Shown here: positions 1 to 8,063 of the stretch, in pieces
Layout: every line of letters starts with the position of its first letter
Numbering within the stretch: the stretch's first letter is position 1
Assembly (NCBI RefSeq): GCF_039566955.1
Contig: NZ_CP154796.1
Location: 6,634,001 to 6,698,000, forward strand
Reading direction: 5' to 3'
Source: Micromonospora sp. DSM 45708
GTDB lineage: Bacteria > Actinomycetota > Actinomycetes > Mycobacteriales > Micromonosporaceae
Length of the DNA stretch: 64,000 nucleotides
Made by a program: the position numbers and the translations under genes
Notes under the pieces: model-generated
The model's database searches: none
What the model was told of the DNA's origin: nothing
The model's input: the letters and a program-made list of their open reading frames with translations, nothing else

Positions 1-108
1 GGCGGCGATCCGGGCCAGCACCCGCGCGGTACGCGGGCTGAGCGTCCGGTCGTCCCGGAGCAGCGTGCCGTCGATGTCGCTCGCGACGAGGCGAGGTGGC
101 TCTCCCAT
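1..108 (-). CDS. HAD-family hydrolase, N-terminal fragment (runs off left edge)
   Basis: Only the first 36 codons are in the window. The protein begins MGEPPRLVASDIDGTLL, and the DIDGT motif is the phosphorylated-aspartate motif I of Cof-type haloacid-dehalogenase phosphatases. It closely resembles the N terminus of the neighbouring gene, so the pair are probably tandem paralogues. Its ATG overlaps the stop of the upstream gene (108-929) as TGATG, so the two are almost certainly one transcript with coupled translation. The substrate cannot be told from the fragment; Cof proteins act on sugar phosphates, pyridoxal phosphate or similar small phosphomonoesters in the cytoplasm. Confidence 0.8.
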   Translation of the reverse strand, partial: MGEPPRLVASDIDGTLLRDDRTLSPRTARVLARIAA

Positions 109-929
109 CACCGGGAGAGTAGTCGGTCCAGGTAGACCGCGACGCCGTCGTCGTCGTTGCGCAGGGTGATCTCGTCGGCGGCGGCGCGCAGCTCCGGGTG
201 GGCGTTCGCCACCGCCACCCGGGCCCAGCCCGCCCAGCCGAACATCGGCAGGTCGTTGGGCTGGTCGCCGAAGACCAGCACGTCCGCCGGGTCCACGCCG
301 AGCCGCTCGGCGACCACGCTCAGCCCGGTGGCCTTGTCCACGCCGGGCGGGCAGATCTCGACGAAGCCGAGCCCGGCCTGGGTGAGCGTGGCCACCTCCG
401 CCGGCACGATCCGGCGGGCCACCGCCAGCAGCTCGTCGACGTGGTGGTCCTCGGTCCGCGCGAACGCCTTGACCACGTCGCAGGAGAGGCATTCGGCCCG
501 GCTGCGCGCCTCGAACCGGTCCGGGTAGGGCCAGCTCGGGTGGTAGTCGCCCCAGAGCGGCGCGTCGTGCTCGCCGGACGCCTCCACCATCACGGTGAGC
601 GGGCCGACCGCGGCCTCCAGGTCGGCGAGCAGCCGGGCGAGCACCTCGCCCCGGAGCCGCTCGTCGCGCAGCACCAGCGGGCCGGCCGGGTCGCTCTGGT
701 CGACCACCCACCCGCCGCCGGCCATCACCAGGAAGTCGGCGGCGCGGATGTCGTTGCGGCTCAGCTCGGCCAGCCGGGGTCCGCGCCCGGTGGCGCCGAC
801 CACCGGAATGCCGGCGGCCCGCACCCGGTCCAGCACCCTGTGGGTGTACGCGGAGACGGTGTCGTCGCTGCGGACGAGCGTGCCGTCGAGGTCGGTGGCG
901 ATCAGCTTGGGCAGGCCCGGGCGGGTCAT
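108..929 (-). CDS. Cof-type HAD-IIB hydrolase
   Basis: This 273-residue protein has the normal length for a Cof-type phosphatase. Motif I is ATDLDGTL near residue 12, a threonine-glycine (GATGRG) motif II is near residue 45, and the C-terminal motif IV is GDQPNDLPMF near residue 220, with a lysine (DKATGL) about 20 residues before it. The Asp residues of DxD and DQPND bind magnesium and form the phospho-aspartate intermediate. The start is well supported by GGAGG five bases before the ATG. It overlaps the next HAD gene by one base. In other actinobacteria such genes sit beside serS and pheA, which fits this neighbourhood. The substrate is not predictable. Confidence 0.85.
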   Translation of the reverse strand: MTRPGLPKLIATDLDGTLVRSDDTVSAYTHRVLDRVRAAGIPVVGATGRGPRLAELSRNDIRAADFLVMAGGGWVVDQSDPAGPLVLRDERLRGEVLARLLADLEAAVGPLTVMVEASGEHDAPLWGDYHPSWPYPDRFEARSRAECLSCDVVKAFARTEDHHVDELLAVARRIVPAEVATLTQAGLGFVEICPPGVDKATGLSVVAERLGVDPADVLVFGDQPNDLPMFGWAGWARVAVANAHPELRAAADEITLRNDDDGVAVYLDRLLSR

Positions 930-1098
930 GGTTCCTCCTTCGCCCCGCCGCCGTCACGCCGGCCGACCCGGTCCACGTGTCGCGACCGTCGGACGGCGGG
1001 CAGCAACCGTATCTCGCGCGGTGGGGGCCGACCATGGCGTTCCGGCGAATCCGCCGCGAATCCACGGGGGCGATCCGGTGGCCGGTGGGCCGGACCGC

Positions 1099-1833
1099 TC
1101 AGCGGGAACGTTCGGGGCCGGCGAACGGCACGGTCGGCTCCACCGTGAGGTCGGCCGGCGCCGGCGGCGCCTCGTCGTCCCGTGCCCGGCGACGTCGGCG
1201 GAGCAGCCGGTCGTCCGGCGCCTCGTCGTCCGCTGCCGCCTCGACCTCCGCCCGGTCGGGGGCCCGGCCGACCAGGTGCAGCGTGACCGCCAGCAGCGCC
1301 ACCGCGAGGAACGCGGTCACCAGGCCGCGCCCGTGCTCGACCTGGATGTCCCGTTCCGCCGGGAAGAAGAGGATGCGCCGGGCGAGCGGCTGGAGCGAGG
1401 AAGCGGTCGCGACCAGCACGCCGAGCAGCGTCGTCGCGAGGCCCAGCCCGGCGATCCGGGCGTGCCGTCGCACCGCCGGGGCCCCGCGCAGCGCCAGCGC
1501 CACCGCGACCGACAGGCCGAGCAGACCCACGAGGTACGCCGCCCCGAAACCGCCGATCTCGGCGACCCCGCTGGGCAGCCGGAACGTGGTGTTCCCGTCC
1601 TCGCCCTCGTTGGGCACCGTGATCACCAGCCACTCGCCGATCAGCGAGGCGAGCGCGGCGACCGCGCCGAGCCCGGCGAGCACCGGCGGCAGGCGGTGGT
1701 CGCGGCCCAGACCGGCCAGCGACCGGCCCACCCGGCCGGAGGGGGCCGCCCCGGAGTCGGCGTCGCCCCACTCCACCACCGTGGTGCCGTCGGCGCGGTT
1801 GTCCTGCCTGGGAATGGGGAGATCCTGCGACAT
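1099..1833 (-). CDS. Predicted four-helix membrane protein, function unknown
   Basis: I do not recognise the family. The 244-residue protein has a hydrophilic N terminus (about 45 residues), then four likely membrane helices near residues 50-70, 90-112, 125-145 and 170-187, and an acidic then arginine-rich C-terminal tail (RLLRRRRRARDDE). A loop after the first helix (VPNEGEDGNT) may be extracellular. It stands alone between the HAD pair and the osmC gene, which is divergent. A short purine-rich stretch (GGGAGAAGGG) precedes the ATG. No catalytic motif is visible. Confidence 0.6.
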   Translation of the reverse strand: MSQDLPIPRQDNRADGTTVVEWGDADSGAAPSGRVGRSLAGLGRDHRLPPVLAGLGAVAALASLIGEWLVITVPNEGEDGNTTFRLPSGVAEIGGFGAAYLVGLLGLSVAVALALRGAPAVRRHARIAGLGLATTLLGVLVATASSLQPLARRILFFPAERDIQVEHGRGLVTAFLAVALLAVTLHLVGRAPDRAEVEAAADDEAPDDRLLRRRRRARDDEAPPAPADLTVEPTVPFAGPERSR

Positions 1834-1946
1834 CGGCCACCCTTCTCCCGTACGCGGGCCTGCGTCGAATCATGGCACAACCGGCCCCCGGTCACCCGGA
1901 GCGCGAGGTGGGCAGGACAGGCGGTGCGGGACGGCCCGCTTTCGGT

Positions 1947-1952
1947 TAGCGT
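1947..1952 (+). promoter_or_regulatory. -10 box (TAGCGT) of a leaderless osmC transcript
   Basis: TAGCGT ends seven bases before the ATG at 1960, and no Shine-Dalgarno sequence lies between. This spacing puts the transcription start at the ATG itself. The same layout recurs many times in this window. Confidence 0.6.
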
Positions 1953-1959
1953 CGGGGTC

Positions 1960-2388
1960 ATGCCTATCCGTACCGCTTCCGCTCGTTGGCAGGGCAACCT
2001 CGCCGAGGGGTCCGGCACCGTCCGCACCGGCAAGGGCGGCCTGTCCGGCAACTACTCCTTCAAGTCCCGGTTCGAGGAGGGTGAGGGCACGAACCCCGAG
2101 GAGCTGATCGGGGCCGCGCACGCGAGCTGCTTCTCGATGGCGCTCTCCAAGCAGCTCGCCGACTCGGGCGCCACCGACACGTCGGTGGAGACCACCGCCA
2201 AGGTGCACTTCGACAAGACCGACGCCGGCATGACCGTGACCCGCATCGACCTGGAGACCGTCGGCCAGGGGCCGGGCCTCGACGAGGCCGGTTTCACCAA
2301 GCTGGCCGAGGCCGCCAAGGAGGGCTGCCCGATCTCCCGGCTGCTCTCCCCGGGCGCCGAGATCACGCTGACCGCCCGCCTGGCCTGA
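1960..2388 (+). CDS. osmC: OsmC/Ohr-family peroxiredoxin
   Basis: The protein is 142 residues, the usual size for OsmC. The two redox cysteines are in AAHASCFSMAL (about residue 54) and KEGCPISRLL (about residue 122), the classical OsmC spacing; the first is the peroxidatic thiol that reduces organic hydroperoxides. The frame stays open far upstream, but the family begins at MPIRTASA and a -10 box lies just in front, so the start at 1960 is preferred. The gene is monocistronic: a strong hairpin follows the stop. A role in organic peroxide defence in the cytoplasm is expected. Confidence 0.92.
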   Translation: MPIRTASARWQGNLAEGSGTVRTGKGGLSGNYSFKSRFEEGEGTNPEELIGAAHASCFSMALSKQLADSGATDTSVETTAKVHFDKTDAGMTVTRIDLETVGQGPGLDEAGFTKLAEAAKEGCPISRLLSPGAEITLTARLA

Positions 2389-2422
2389 TCACGTCCGCGG
2401 GCCACCCGGCCGGCATTTTCCT

Positions 2423-2460
2423 GGAAGAAGGCCCATCGGATCACCGATGGGCCTTCTTCC
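2423..2460 (+). terminator. Perfect 17-bp hairpin after osmC
   Basis: Two perfect 17-base arms (2423-2439 and 2444-2460) flank a four-base loop ATCA. It lies 35 bases after the osmC stop and before the next plus-strand gene. There is no long T tract, as is usual for actinobacterial terminators. Confidence 0.75.
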
Positions 2461-2522
2461 GAGAAGGTGTGGCGATCTTCGACGGCTGGCGGGCGGGCGG
2501 CCGGAGCGGGGAGGATGTGGGC

Positions 2523-2873
2523 GTGGCCGTGGAGATGAGCCGGGACCGGTTCGAGGAGCTGGTCGGCGAGGCGCTCGACGAGGTGCCCGAGGAACTGCTC
2601 GGGCTGATGAGCAACGTGGTCATCCTGGTGGAGGACGACCCACCGCCCGGCGAGAACCTGCTCGGGCTCTACGAGGGGCATGCGCTCACCGCGCGCGGCT
2701 GGGACTACTCCGGCGTGCTGCCGGACCGCATCCTGATCTACCGGAACCCGATCCTGGCGATCTGCGACACCGACGACGACGTCGTCGACGAGGTCGCGGT
2801 GACCGTGGTGCACGAGATCGCCCACCACTTCGGCATCGACGACGAGCGCCTGCACGCCCTCGGCTGGGGCTGA
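2523..2873 (+). CDS. Zincin-like metallopeptidase family protein (HExxH)
   Basis: A 116-residue protein carrying HEIAHHFGIDD near its C terminus. The HExxH histidines plus a downstream Asp would hold zinc, as in the small actinobacterial metallopeptidase family (PF06262 type). The N-terminal half (RFEELVGEALDEVPEELL) is the helical part typical of that family. An upstream ATG at 2469 is possible, but GGGGAGGA eight bases before the GTG at 2523 gives the family length, so that start is chosen. Mycobacterium also keeps such a gene close to pheA near the origin. The peptide substrate is unknown. Confidence 0.8.
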   Translation: MAVEMSRDRFEELVGEALDEVPEELLGLMSNVVILVEDDPPPGENLLGLYEGHALTARGWDYSGVLPDRILIYRNPILAICDTDDDVVDEVAVTVVHEIAHHFGIDDERLHALGWG

Positions 2874-2968
2874 CCGGGCCCCGCCCGACCCCCGCTCGGC
2901 CGATCCCCGCGGTTGCGCCCGTCCCCTAACCTCCGGATCAGGCACACCCCGATGCAGGAGGAAACCCG

Positions 2969-3691
2969 ATGCGCAGCGAGCTGTTCTCCGCGGAGAACCT
3001 GGAGAAGGAGTCCCAGCAGCCGGGCATGCGGCTGCAGAACTCCAAGATGCTGAAGATCGAGCTGAACGGCGAGGCGATGGCCCGCGTCGGGTCGATGGTC
3101 GCGTACCAGGGCCAGGTGCAGTTCCAGGCGCTCGGCTCCGGCGGCATCGGCAAGTTCATCAAGCAGCGGCTCACCGGCGAGGGTGTCCCGCTGATGAAGC
3201 TCTCCGGTCGCGGTGACGTCTTCCTCGCCGAGGCCGCCAAGGACGTGCACGTCATCGACCTGGAGCCGGGCGACGCGCTCTCCATCAACGGCTCCAGCGT
3301 GCTGGCGTTCGACTCCAGCCTCCAGTACGACATCAAGATGGTCAGCGGCATGGGCATGGCGTCCTCGGCCGGCCTGTTCAACTGCGTCTTCACCGGGCAC
3401 GGCCGGATCGCCGTCACCACCAAGGGCACCCCGGTGGTGCTGAACGTGGACGCGCCGACGTACGTCGACCCGCAGGCCGCGGTCTGCTGGTCGGCCAACC
3501 TCCAGACCGGCTACCACCGGGCCGAGCAGCTCGGCCTGGGCACGCTGCTCGGCCGCAGCACCGGCGAGGCGTTCACGATGAGCTTCGCCGGTCACGGCTT
3601 CGTCGTGGTCCAGCCGTCGGAGGAGCCGCCGGTGGCCGGCAGCGGCGCCCAGCAGCAGCAGGGCGGCCTGCTCGGCGGCCTGTTGCAGTGA
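2969..3691 (+). CDS. AIM24 family protein
   Basis: A 240-residue protein of the AIM24 (PF01987) beta-rich fold. It shows the family pattern of an N-terminal strand with MLKIELNG and SMVAYQG, a central LSGRGDVFLA, and a glycine-rich C-terminal half (GSGGIGKF, GHGFVVVQPSEE). The last 15 residues are low-complexity Q/G/L. AGGAGGAAA lies five to six bases before the ATG, and TAACCT at 2927-2932 is a likely -10. The bacterial function is not established; the mitochondrial namesake affects inner-membrane architecture. It ends just before a bidirectional hairpin facing pheA. Confidence 0.85.
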   Translation: MRSELFSAENLEKESQQPGMRLQNSKMLKIELNGEAMARVGSMVAYQGQVQFQALGSGGIGKFIKQRLTGEGVPLMKLSGRGDVFLAEAAKDVHVIDLEPGDALSINGSSVLAFDSSLQYDIKMVSGMGMASSAGLFNCVFTGHGRIAVTTKGTPVVLNVDAPTYVDPQAAVCWSANLQTGYHRAEQLGLGTLLGRSTGEAFTMSFAGHGFVVVQPSEEPPVAGSGAQQQQGGLLGGLLQ

Positions 3692-3696
3692 AGTCT

Positions 3697-3735
3697 CCGG
3701 GCCGGGTGCGACCCTGGGGGGCGCACCCGGCCCGG
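3697..3735. terminator. Bidirectional terminator between AIM24 gene and pheA
   Basis: Arms of 14 bases at 3697-3710 and 3722-3735 pair perfectly around an 11-base loop. It fills the whole gap between two convergent genes, so it can serve both. Confidence 0.75.
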
Positions 3736-4692
3736 TCAGCTCAGCTCGCCGGCGCGCAGCCGGGCCAGCCAGGCCGCCGCGTCGGCGTAGTCGGCGTCGG
3801 AGAGGCCGGCCGGCGCGGGCGTCGGCCGGTCGCCCGCCGCCGTGCTCCAGCGGTGCCGGGGGTACGACCCGAGAAAGCGCACGCCAGCGCAGACCCGGTG
3901 CAGCCCCTGCAACGCCTCGCCGAGACGGACGTCGGCCACGTGCCCGGTGCAGTCCAGGAAGAACACGTACCGCCCGAGCGCCTCACCGGTCGGGCGGGAC
4001 TCGATGCGGGTCAGGTTCACGCCGCGGACGGCCAGCTCCATCAGCACGGACAGCAGCGCGCCCACCCGGTCGTGCGCGATGTAGACCGCCAGCGAGGTGA
4101 GGTCGTCACCGGTCGGTGGCGGAGGCGTCCCGGGGCGGGACAGCAGCGCGAACCGGGTCACCGCGTCGGGATGGTCGGCGATCTTGTCGGCGAGCACGGT
4201 CAGCCGGTGCCGGGCGGCGCCGATCGGGGCGCAGATCGCGGCGTCGTACTCGCCGGACGCCGCGCCGGCCGCGGCGGCGCCGTTGGAGAGCACGTCGACC
4301 ACGGTGGCGTCGGGCAGGTGGTCCCGCAGCCAGCCACGGCACTGGGTGGACGCCTGCGGATGGGCCGCCACGCTGCGCGCCACGGCCGTCGTGACGCCGG
4401 GCCGGCCGGCGAGCACGAACTCGACCGGCAGCACCACCTCCCGGGTGATCACCAACGGGTCGCCCTCGGCCAACTCGTCGAGTGTCACCCCGACCGCGCC
4501 GCCGATGGAGTTCTCCAGCGGCACCAGGGCGGCGTCCGCGTCCCCGGCCCGTACGGCGTCCAGCGCCTCGCCCACGCTGCGGGCCGGCGTGCGGCTCCCC
4601 CGCTCGGCGGCGGGCACGGTGCGCAACGCCTGCTCGGCGAAGGTGCCCTCGGGACCGAGGTAGACGAAGCGGGTCGGCGGTGTTCCGGGCAT
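3736..4692 (-). CDS. pheA: Prephenate dehydratase
   Basis: This 318-residue enzyme converts prephenate to phenylpyruvate, the committed step to phenylalanine. Residues 1-190 form the periplasmic-binding-like catalytic domain, starting with YLGPEGTFAEQAL and containing the catalytic TRF motif in AVTRFALLSR. Residues 200-285 form the ACT regulatory domain with the ESRP motif (NLTRIESRPTGEALGRYVFF) that binds phenylalanine for feedback inhibition. A start six codons upstream at 4710 is in frame, but TAGGCT followed by seven bases and the ATG argues for a leaderless start at 4692. Monofunctional, with no chorismate mutase domain. Confidence 0.93.
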   Translation of the reverse strand: MPGTPPTRFVYLGPEGTFAEQALRTVPAAERGSRTPARSVGEALDAVRAGDADAALVPLENSIGGAVGVTLDELAEGDPLVITREVVLPVEFVLAGRPGVTTAVARSVAAHPQASTQCRGWLRDHLPDATVVDVLSNGAAAAGAASGEYDAAICAPIGAARHRLTVLADKIADHPDAVTRFALLSRPGTPPPPTGDDLTSLAVYIAHDRVGALLSVLMELAVRGVNLTRIESRPTGEALGRYVFFLDCTGHVADVRLGEALQGLHRVCAGVRFLGSYPRHRWSTAAGDRPTPAPAGLSDADYADAAAWLARLRAGELS

Positions 4693-4699
4693 GGCGACC

Positions 4700-4705
4700 A
4701 GCCTA
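4700..4705 (-). promoter_or_regulatory. -10 box (TAGGCT) of pheA, built on the upstream stop codon
   Basis: TAGGCT sits seven bases before the pheA ATG. Its first three bases are the TAG stop codon of the preceding lipoprotein gene (4703-4705), so stop codon and promoter share sequence. Confidence 0.55.
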
Positions 4706-5224
4706 CGCACCCGGGGGACCGTCGCAGGCCAGGGTGCGGATGCCCGTGGGCGCGGTGGCGCGCACCTCGACGCCGCACACGTCCGTCCCGGCGGTCACCA
4801 GGGTGGGCGTGCCGGACCGGCCGCGCGTGACCACCTGGAGTTCCTCGTGCCCGGAGACCGCCAGCACGGTGTACTGCCAGCCCTCCGCGCACAGCGGGCC
4901 GGTCCGCACGGTGATCCGGACGTTGCGGGGCAGGACCCCGGCGGAGCCGCGCAGCATCGCGACGATCCGGTCGCCGGACGGTGTGCCCCGGCAGGGCGTG
5001 GCGACCGGGTCGGGGGCCGGTGGGGTGCGCGCGGGCAGGGACGGGACGGCCGGCACGGTCGGGGTCGCGCCCGGCGTGGGCGTGGCCGACGCCGAGGCGC
5101 GTGGGGCGCTGGTCGCGGTGGCCGGCGGGTCGCGCAGTTCGGGCGGGGTGCCGCAGGAGGTCAGCACGAGCAGCGTGAGCAGCGTCACCGGGGCATGCCG
5201 ACGGGCGGACGGGGCAGGGGGCAC
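4703..5224 (-). CDS. Putative lipoprotein of unknown function
   Basis: The 173-residue protein begins with a positively charged stretch and a hydrophobic core ending in the lipobox LVLTSC (Cys near residue 26), so it should be lipid-anchored on the outer face of the membrane. A low-complexity Ala/Thr/Ser/Pro linker (about residues 38-75) follows. A compact C-terminal domain contains cysteines in VATPCRGT, GPLCAEGW, TDVCGVEV and TLACDGP that could form two disulfides. No known domain is recognised. It lies between a PAS-like gene and pheA on the same strand. Confidence 0.7.
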   Translation of the reverse strand: MPPAPSARRHAPVTLLTLLVLTSCGTPPELRDPPATATSAPRASASATPTPGATPTVPAVPSLPARTPPAPDPVATPCRGTPSGDRIVAMLRGSAGVLPRNVRITVRTGPLCAEGWQYTVLAVSGHEELQVVTRGRSGTPTLVTAGTDVCGVEVRATAPTGIRTLACDGPPGA

Positions 5225-5251
5225 GGGTGGTCCTCGACCTCGGACGAGCGG

Positions 5252-5707
5252 TCAGAGCACGGAGAAGAAGGTGAGCGAGCCGGCCACCGCGGCGCCGGTG
5301 AGCACCGGCGTGGAGATGGCGTCCACCGTCGTTCCGGCGTCGGAGCCGGGCCCCTGGACCCGGAGCAGGCCGCGGGCGAGCCGGCCGGAGAGCAGCGCGA
5401 GCAGCGGTGGGATCTTGTCGGTTTCCTGCTCGGTGAGCTCGCTCGGGCTGGCGGTGAAGTCGACCAGGCGCAGGCCACCTTCCAGCAGCGGCCGGCCGAT
5501 CACGTCCTCCGGCGCACCGAGGCAGAGCAGGTCGCAGCCGGACGAGGAGATCGCCACCACGGTGGTGTCGGCGTCGATCAACAGACACGGCTCGGCGGCC
5601 CGGGAGACCGTCCCGGACCACTGCGCGAAGTTGTCGGACTCCTGCTCGGTGCGTGTCTCCGCCGGGGACGCGAACACTTCCGAGAGTGAGAGCTCGACGT
5701 GGGCCAC
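5252..5707 (-). CDS. PAS-like small regulatory protein
   Basis: AGGAGG four bases before the GTG at 5707 sets the start and gives 151 residues. The middle (CLLIDADTTVVAISSSGCDLL, then GRPLLEGGLRLVDF) reads like a PAS fold without an output domain. The C-terminal part has alternating hydrophobic segments, ending in SLTFFSVL. A TAGCGT box at 5739-5744 would start the message about 25 bases upstream of the GTG. Stand-alone PAS proteins usually sense or bridge signalling partners; no partner is evident here, and the assignment rests on pattern only. Confidence 0.5.
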   Translation of the reverse strand: MAHVELSLSEVFASPAETRTEQESDNFAQWSGTVSRAAEPCLLIDADTTVVAISSSGCDLLCLGAPEDVIGRPLLEGGLRLVDFTASPSELTEQETDKIPPLLALLSGRLARGLLRVQGPGSDAGTTVDAISTPVLTGAAVAGSLTFFSVL

Positions 5708-5940
5708 CGCGCCTCCTATGTACACCGACGGTCCGTCCACGCTAGCCGGTCGGCACGGGCGACCTTCCGGCCGCGCTGCGCTCTCCCGGCCGCCGGTGCT
5801 GCCCGTGGGCCGGGGTGGCTCGGGTGCCGGGGACATGCGTCGGTGCGGCGGGAGCCCCGGGGGTCGGGCGGCCGGCGACGACGCGGATCGACGGAACCGG
5901 TCGGGGCGGTGCCGCGGACCGCGTGGCGTCGCCGGAGACG

Positions 5941-6675
5941 TTACCGGCGGGCGGCCCGCTTGTCAGCGGCCGTTCGGCCCTCGTCATACCACCGGTAGTC
6001 GGCAGATGGACGGTACGTGCCGTTCAGCCACGTCGAGGGCGCCTGGGCGACCCGCGACAATTTTTCGGCGGTGGCCGGGCTGATCCGGTTGCCGGCGGCC
6101 ACGAGCAGCCGGTCCAGCTCCCGGTGGGTGGCCATGAGGCAGTCCTTCGGGAGGCCGTAGACGCTGATCACGCCGGAGCCGACGAACGTCAGCACCGGTG
6201 TCACCGGGATCGGCAGCCCGACCGCGTCGGAGAGCGCCTTGCTGGCCCGCTTGGCGTCCCGGCGCGCTTCGGCCACATAGGGCGGACGCTTGCCGTTGAT
6301 CTGCACGACGTCGCCGGCGACCAGCACCCGGGCCCGGCCGTGGTCGGCGACGGTGACCGCGAAGAGGCCGCTCGGGCCGATCGCGAGGAACCCGGCCCGG
6401 TCGGACTCGCCCTGGTCGAACAGCGCGTCGGCCGGGTCCGTCCGGGGCCACTCGATGACGTGCCAGGCGGGACCGAGGTGGTCGAGCTGCCCCAGGGCGC
6501 GGGCCCCGGCGGCCTCCAGCCGGCGGGCGCCCCGCTCGGCACGGCGGCGGCGGGCCCACTCCAGAGGAGTCGGTCGAGCCGGCTCGAGCGCCGATGCGGT
6601 ATCGACCCGGGGATGTGCCGCGGAAGGCGGCAGAGCCCGGCTCGGCACGGCCCGGCGAGCGGGAAAGACAGTCAT
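5941..6675 (-). CDS. NERD-like domain protein
   Basis: A 244-residue protein starting at an ATG with GGAGG five bases upstream. After a charged, Pro/Ala-rich N terminus, residues 75-170 follow the layout of nuclease-related (NERD) domains, with a conserved GPSGLFAV strand. In NERD domains the following strand normally carries catalytic Glu and Lys in an ETK-type motif; here it reads VTVADHGRARV, so nuclease activity is doubtful. The C-terminal tail is basic (TAADKRAARR). It is transcribed divergently from arcA, with TAGGGT about 45 bases upstream as a likely -10. Confidence 0.5.
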   Translation of the reverse strand: MTVFPARRAVPSRALPPSAAHPRVDTASALEPARPTPLEWARRRRAERGARRLEAAGARALGQLDHLGPAWHVIEWPRTDPADALFDQGESDRAGFLAIGPSGLFAVTVADHGRARVLVAGDVVQINGKRPPYVAEARRDAKRASKALSDAVGLPIPVTPVLTFVGSGVISVYGLPKDCLMATHRELDRLLVAAGNRISPATAEKLSRVAQAPSTWLNGTYRPSADYRWYDEGRTAADKRAARR

Positions 6676-6765
6676 CGCGACCTCCGGCAAAAGGTCTCTC
6701 GAAGTTATGTCTCCACTACCCTACGTTGCGCACCCGGGGGTTCGGCAAGTTGGACCGCCGGAGTG

Positions 6766-6796
6766 AGTGTGGATGAATGCCATATTCATTCACACT
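6766..6796. promoter_or_regulatory. ARG-box-like palindrome upstream of arcA
   Basis: Arms at 6766-6778 and 6784-6796 (13 bases each, one mismatch) flank a five-base centre, giving an ATGAAT-gccat-ATTCAT core. E. coli ARG boxes have TGAAT and ATTCA half-sites around four A/T bases, so the half-sites match but the spacer is one base longer. It ends about 30 bases before the arcA -10 box and also lies in front of the divergent NERD-like gene. Binding by ArgR is an inference. Confidence 0.5.
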
Positions 6797-6825
6797 TCTT
6801 TTCCGGATGGTGCGGAAGCCTGCCC

Positions 6826-6831
6826 TAGGCT
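6826..6831 (+). promoter_or_regulatory. -10 box (TAGGCT) of leaderless arcA
   Basis: TAGGCT ends six bases before the GTG at 6838; no ribosome binding site lies between. Confidence 0.55.
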
Positions 6832-6837
6832 GCGGGG

Positions 6838-8052
6838 GTGACGCACTACGTGGACAGCGAAGTGGCTCGACTCGGCACGGTACTGCTGCACCGCCCGGGG
6901 CCGGAACTCGCCCGCCTCACCCCACGCAACAACGACTCCCTCCTGTTCGACGCTATCCCATGGGTGGGACGGGCGCAGGAGGAGCACGACGCGTTCGCGG
7001 CGGCACTGCGCTCGCGCGGCGTGGAGGTGCTCTACCTGGCCGACCTGTTGGCCGAGACGCTCGCCGTGGCGGACGCCCGGGCCGAACTGACCGAGCAGGT
7101 GCTGCGGTCCCCCCGCCTCGGCGACACCCTCCGCGCCCGGGTCGCCGACCACCTGGCCTACCTCGACCCGGCCGCCCTCGCCGACGTGTTCATGGCCGGG
7201 CTCGCCCACGAGGAACTGCGGATCGGCGCCGAACGGCCGGGCGGTCTGGTCTGGACGCTGATGGACCGGCACGACTTCGTCATCGACCCGCTGCCCAACC
7301 TGCTCTTCACCCGAGACTCGTCGGTGTGGATCGGCGACCGGGTGGGCGTGACCAGCCTGGCCATGCCGGCGCGGCGGCGGGAGACATCGCTCACCGACGC
7401 GATCTACCGCCACCACCCGCGCTTCGTCGGCACCGAGTTCGTCTACCACCCCGGGCTGGAGCACCTGGAAGGCGGCGACGTGCTGCTGCTCGCCCCGGGC
7501 GTGCTCGCCGTCGGCGTCGGCGAGCGCACCACCCCGGCCGGTGCGGAGCGGCTGGCCCGGCAGGTCTTCGCCGCCGGGCTGGCCCACACCATCCTGGTGG
7601 TGCCGATCGCCCAGGAACGCGCCACCATGCACCTGGACACGGTCTGCACCATGGTCGACGTGGACGCCGTGCTGATGTACCCGAACATCGCCAGCGAGCT
7701 GTCCGCGTACACCGTCGTCGCCGGCGCGGACGGCGAGCCACGGGTCGACGGCCCGGCGCCGTTCCTGCGGGCCGCCGCCGACGCGATGGACCTCGACCAG
7801 CTCCGGGTGATCGACACCGGCCTCGATCCGGTGACCGCCGAACGCGAGCAGTGGGACGACGGCAACAACACGCTCGCCCTCGCGCCGCGCCTCTGCGTGG
7901 GCTACGAACGCAACGTGGAGACCAACGCGCAACTGGAGCGGGCCGGCATCGAGGTGATCGCCATCGCCGGCTCGGAGCTGGGCTCCGGCCGGGGCGGCCC
8001 CCGCTGCATGTCCTGCCCGCTGGTCCGCGAGAAAGGCGGGGCCCCCGCTTGA
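6838..8052 (+). CDS. arcA: Arginine deiminase
   Basis: This 404-residue enzyme hydrolyses arginine to citrulline and ammonia, the first step of the arginine deiminase pathway. Guanidino-modifying-enzyme motifs are all present: FTRDSSVWI near residue 160, [11 protein letters not shown] near 213, an HxD-type motif ([10 protein letters not shown]) near 263, NNTLAL near 345, and the nucleophilic Cys in [10 protein letters not shown] near 390. Neither arcB nor arcC is adjacent, so citrulline may feed arginine recycling rather than ATP production. The last residues after CPLVRE (KGGAPA) are encoded inside a GGGGCCCC-type repeat, so the tail looks acquired. A possible ArgR operator lies upstream. 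Confidence 0.93.
   Translation: MTHYVDSEVARLGTVLLHRPGPELARLTPRNNDSLLFDAIPWVGRAQEEHDAFAAALRSRGVEVLYLADLLAETLAVADARAELTEQVLRSPRLGDTLRARVADHLAYLDPAALADVFMAGLAHEELRIGAERPGGLVWTLMDRHDFVIDPLPNLLFTRDSSVWIGDRVGVTSLAMPARRRETSLTDAIYRHHPRFVGTEFVYHPGLEHLEGGDVLLLAPGVLAVGVGERTTPAGAERLARQVFAAGLAHTILVVPIAQERATMHLDTVCTMVDVDAVLMYPNIASELSAYTVVAGADGEPRVDGPAPFLRAAADAMDLDQLRVIDTGLDPVTAEREQWDDGNNTLALAPRLCVGYERNVETNAQLERAGIEVIAIAGSELGSGRGGPRCMSCPLVREKGGAPA
8034..8052. repeat. GGGGCCCC-type palindrome inside the arcA 3' end
   Basis: AAAGGCGGGGCCCCCGCTT has the same core and flanks as the intergenic palindromes at 17033-17069 and 36134-36158. It supplies the last arcA codons, and the stop codon lies at its edge. Confidence 0.5.
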
Positions 8053-8063
8053 CGCCTCCGGTA

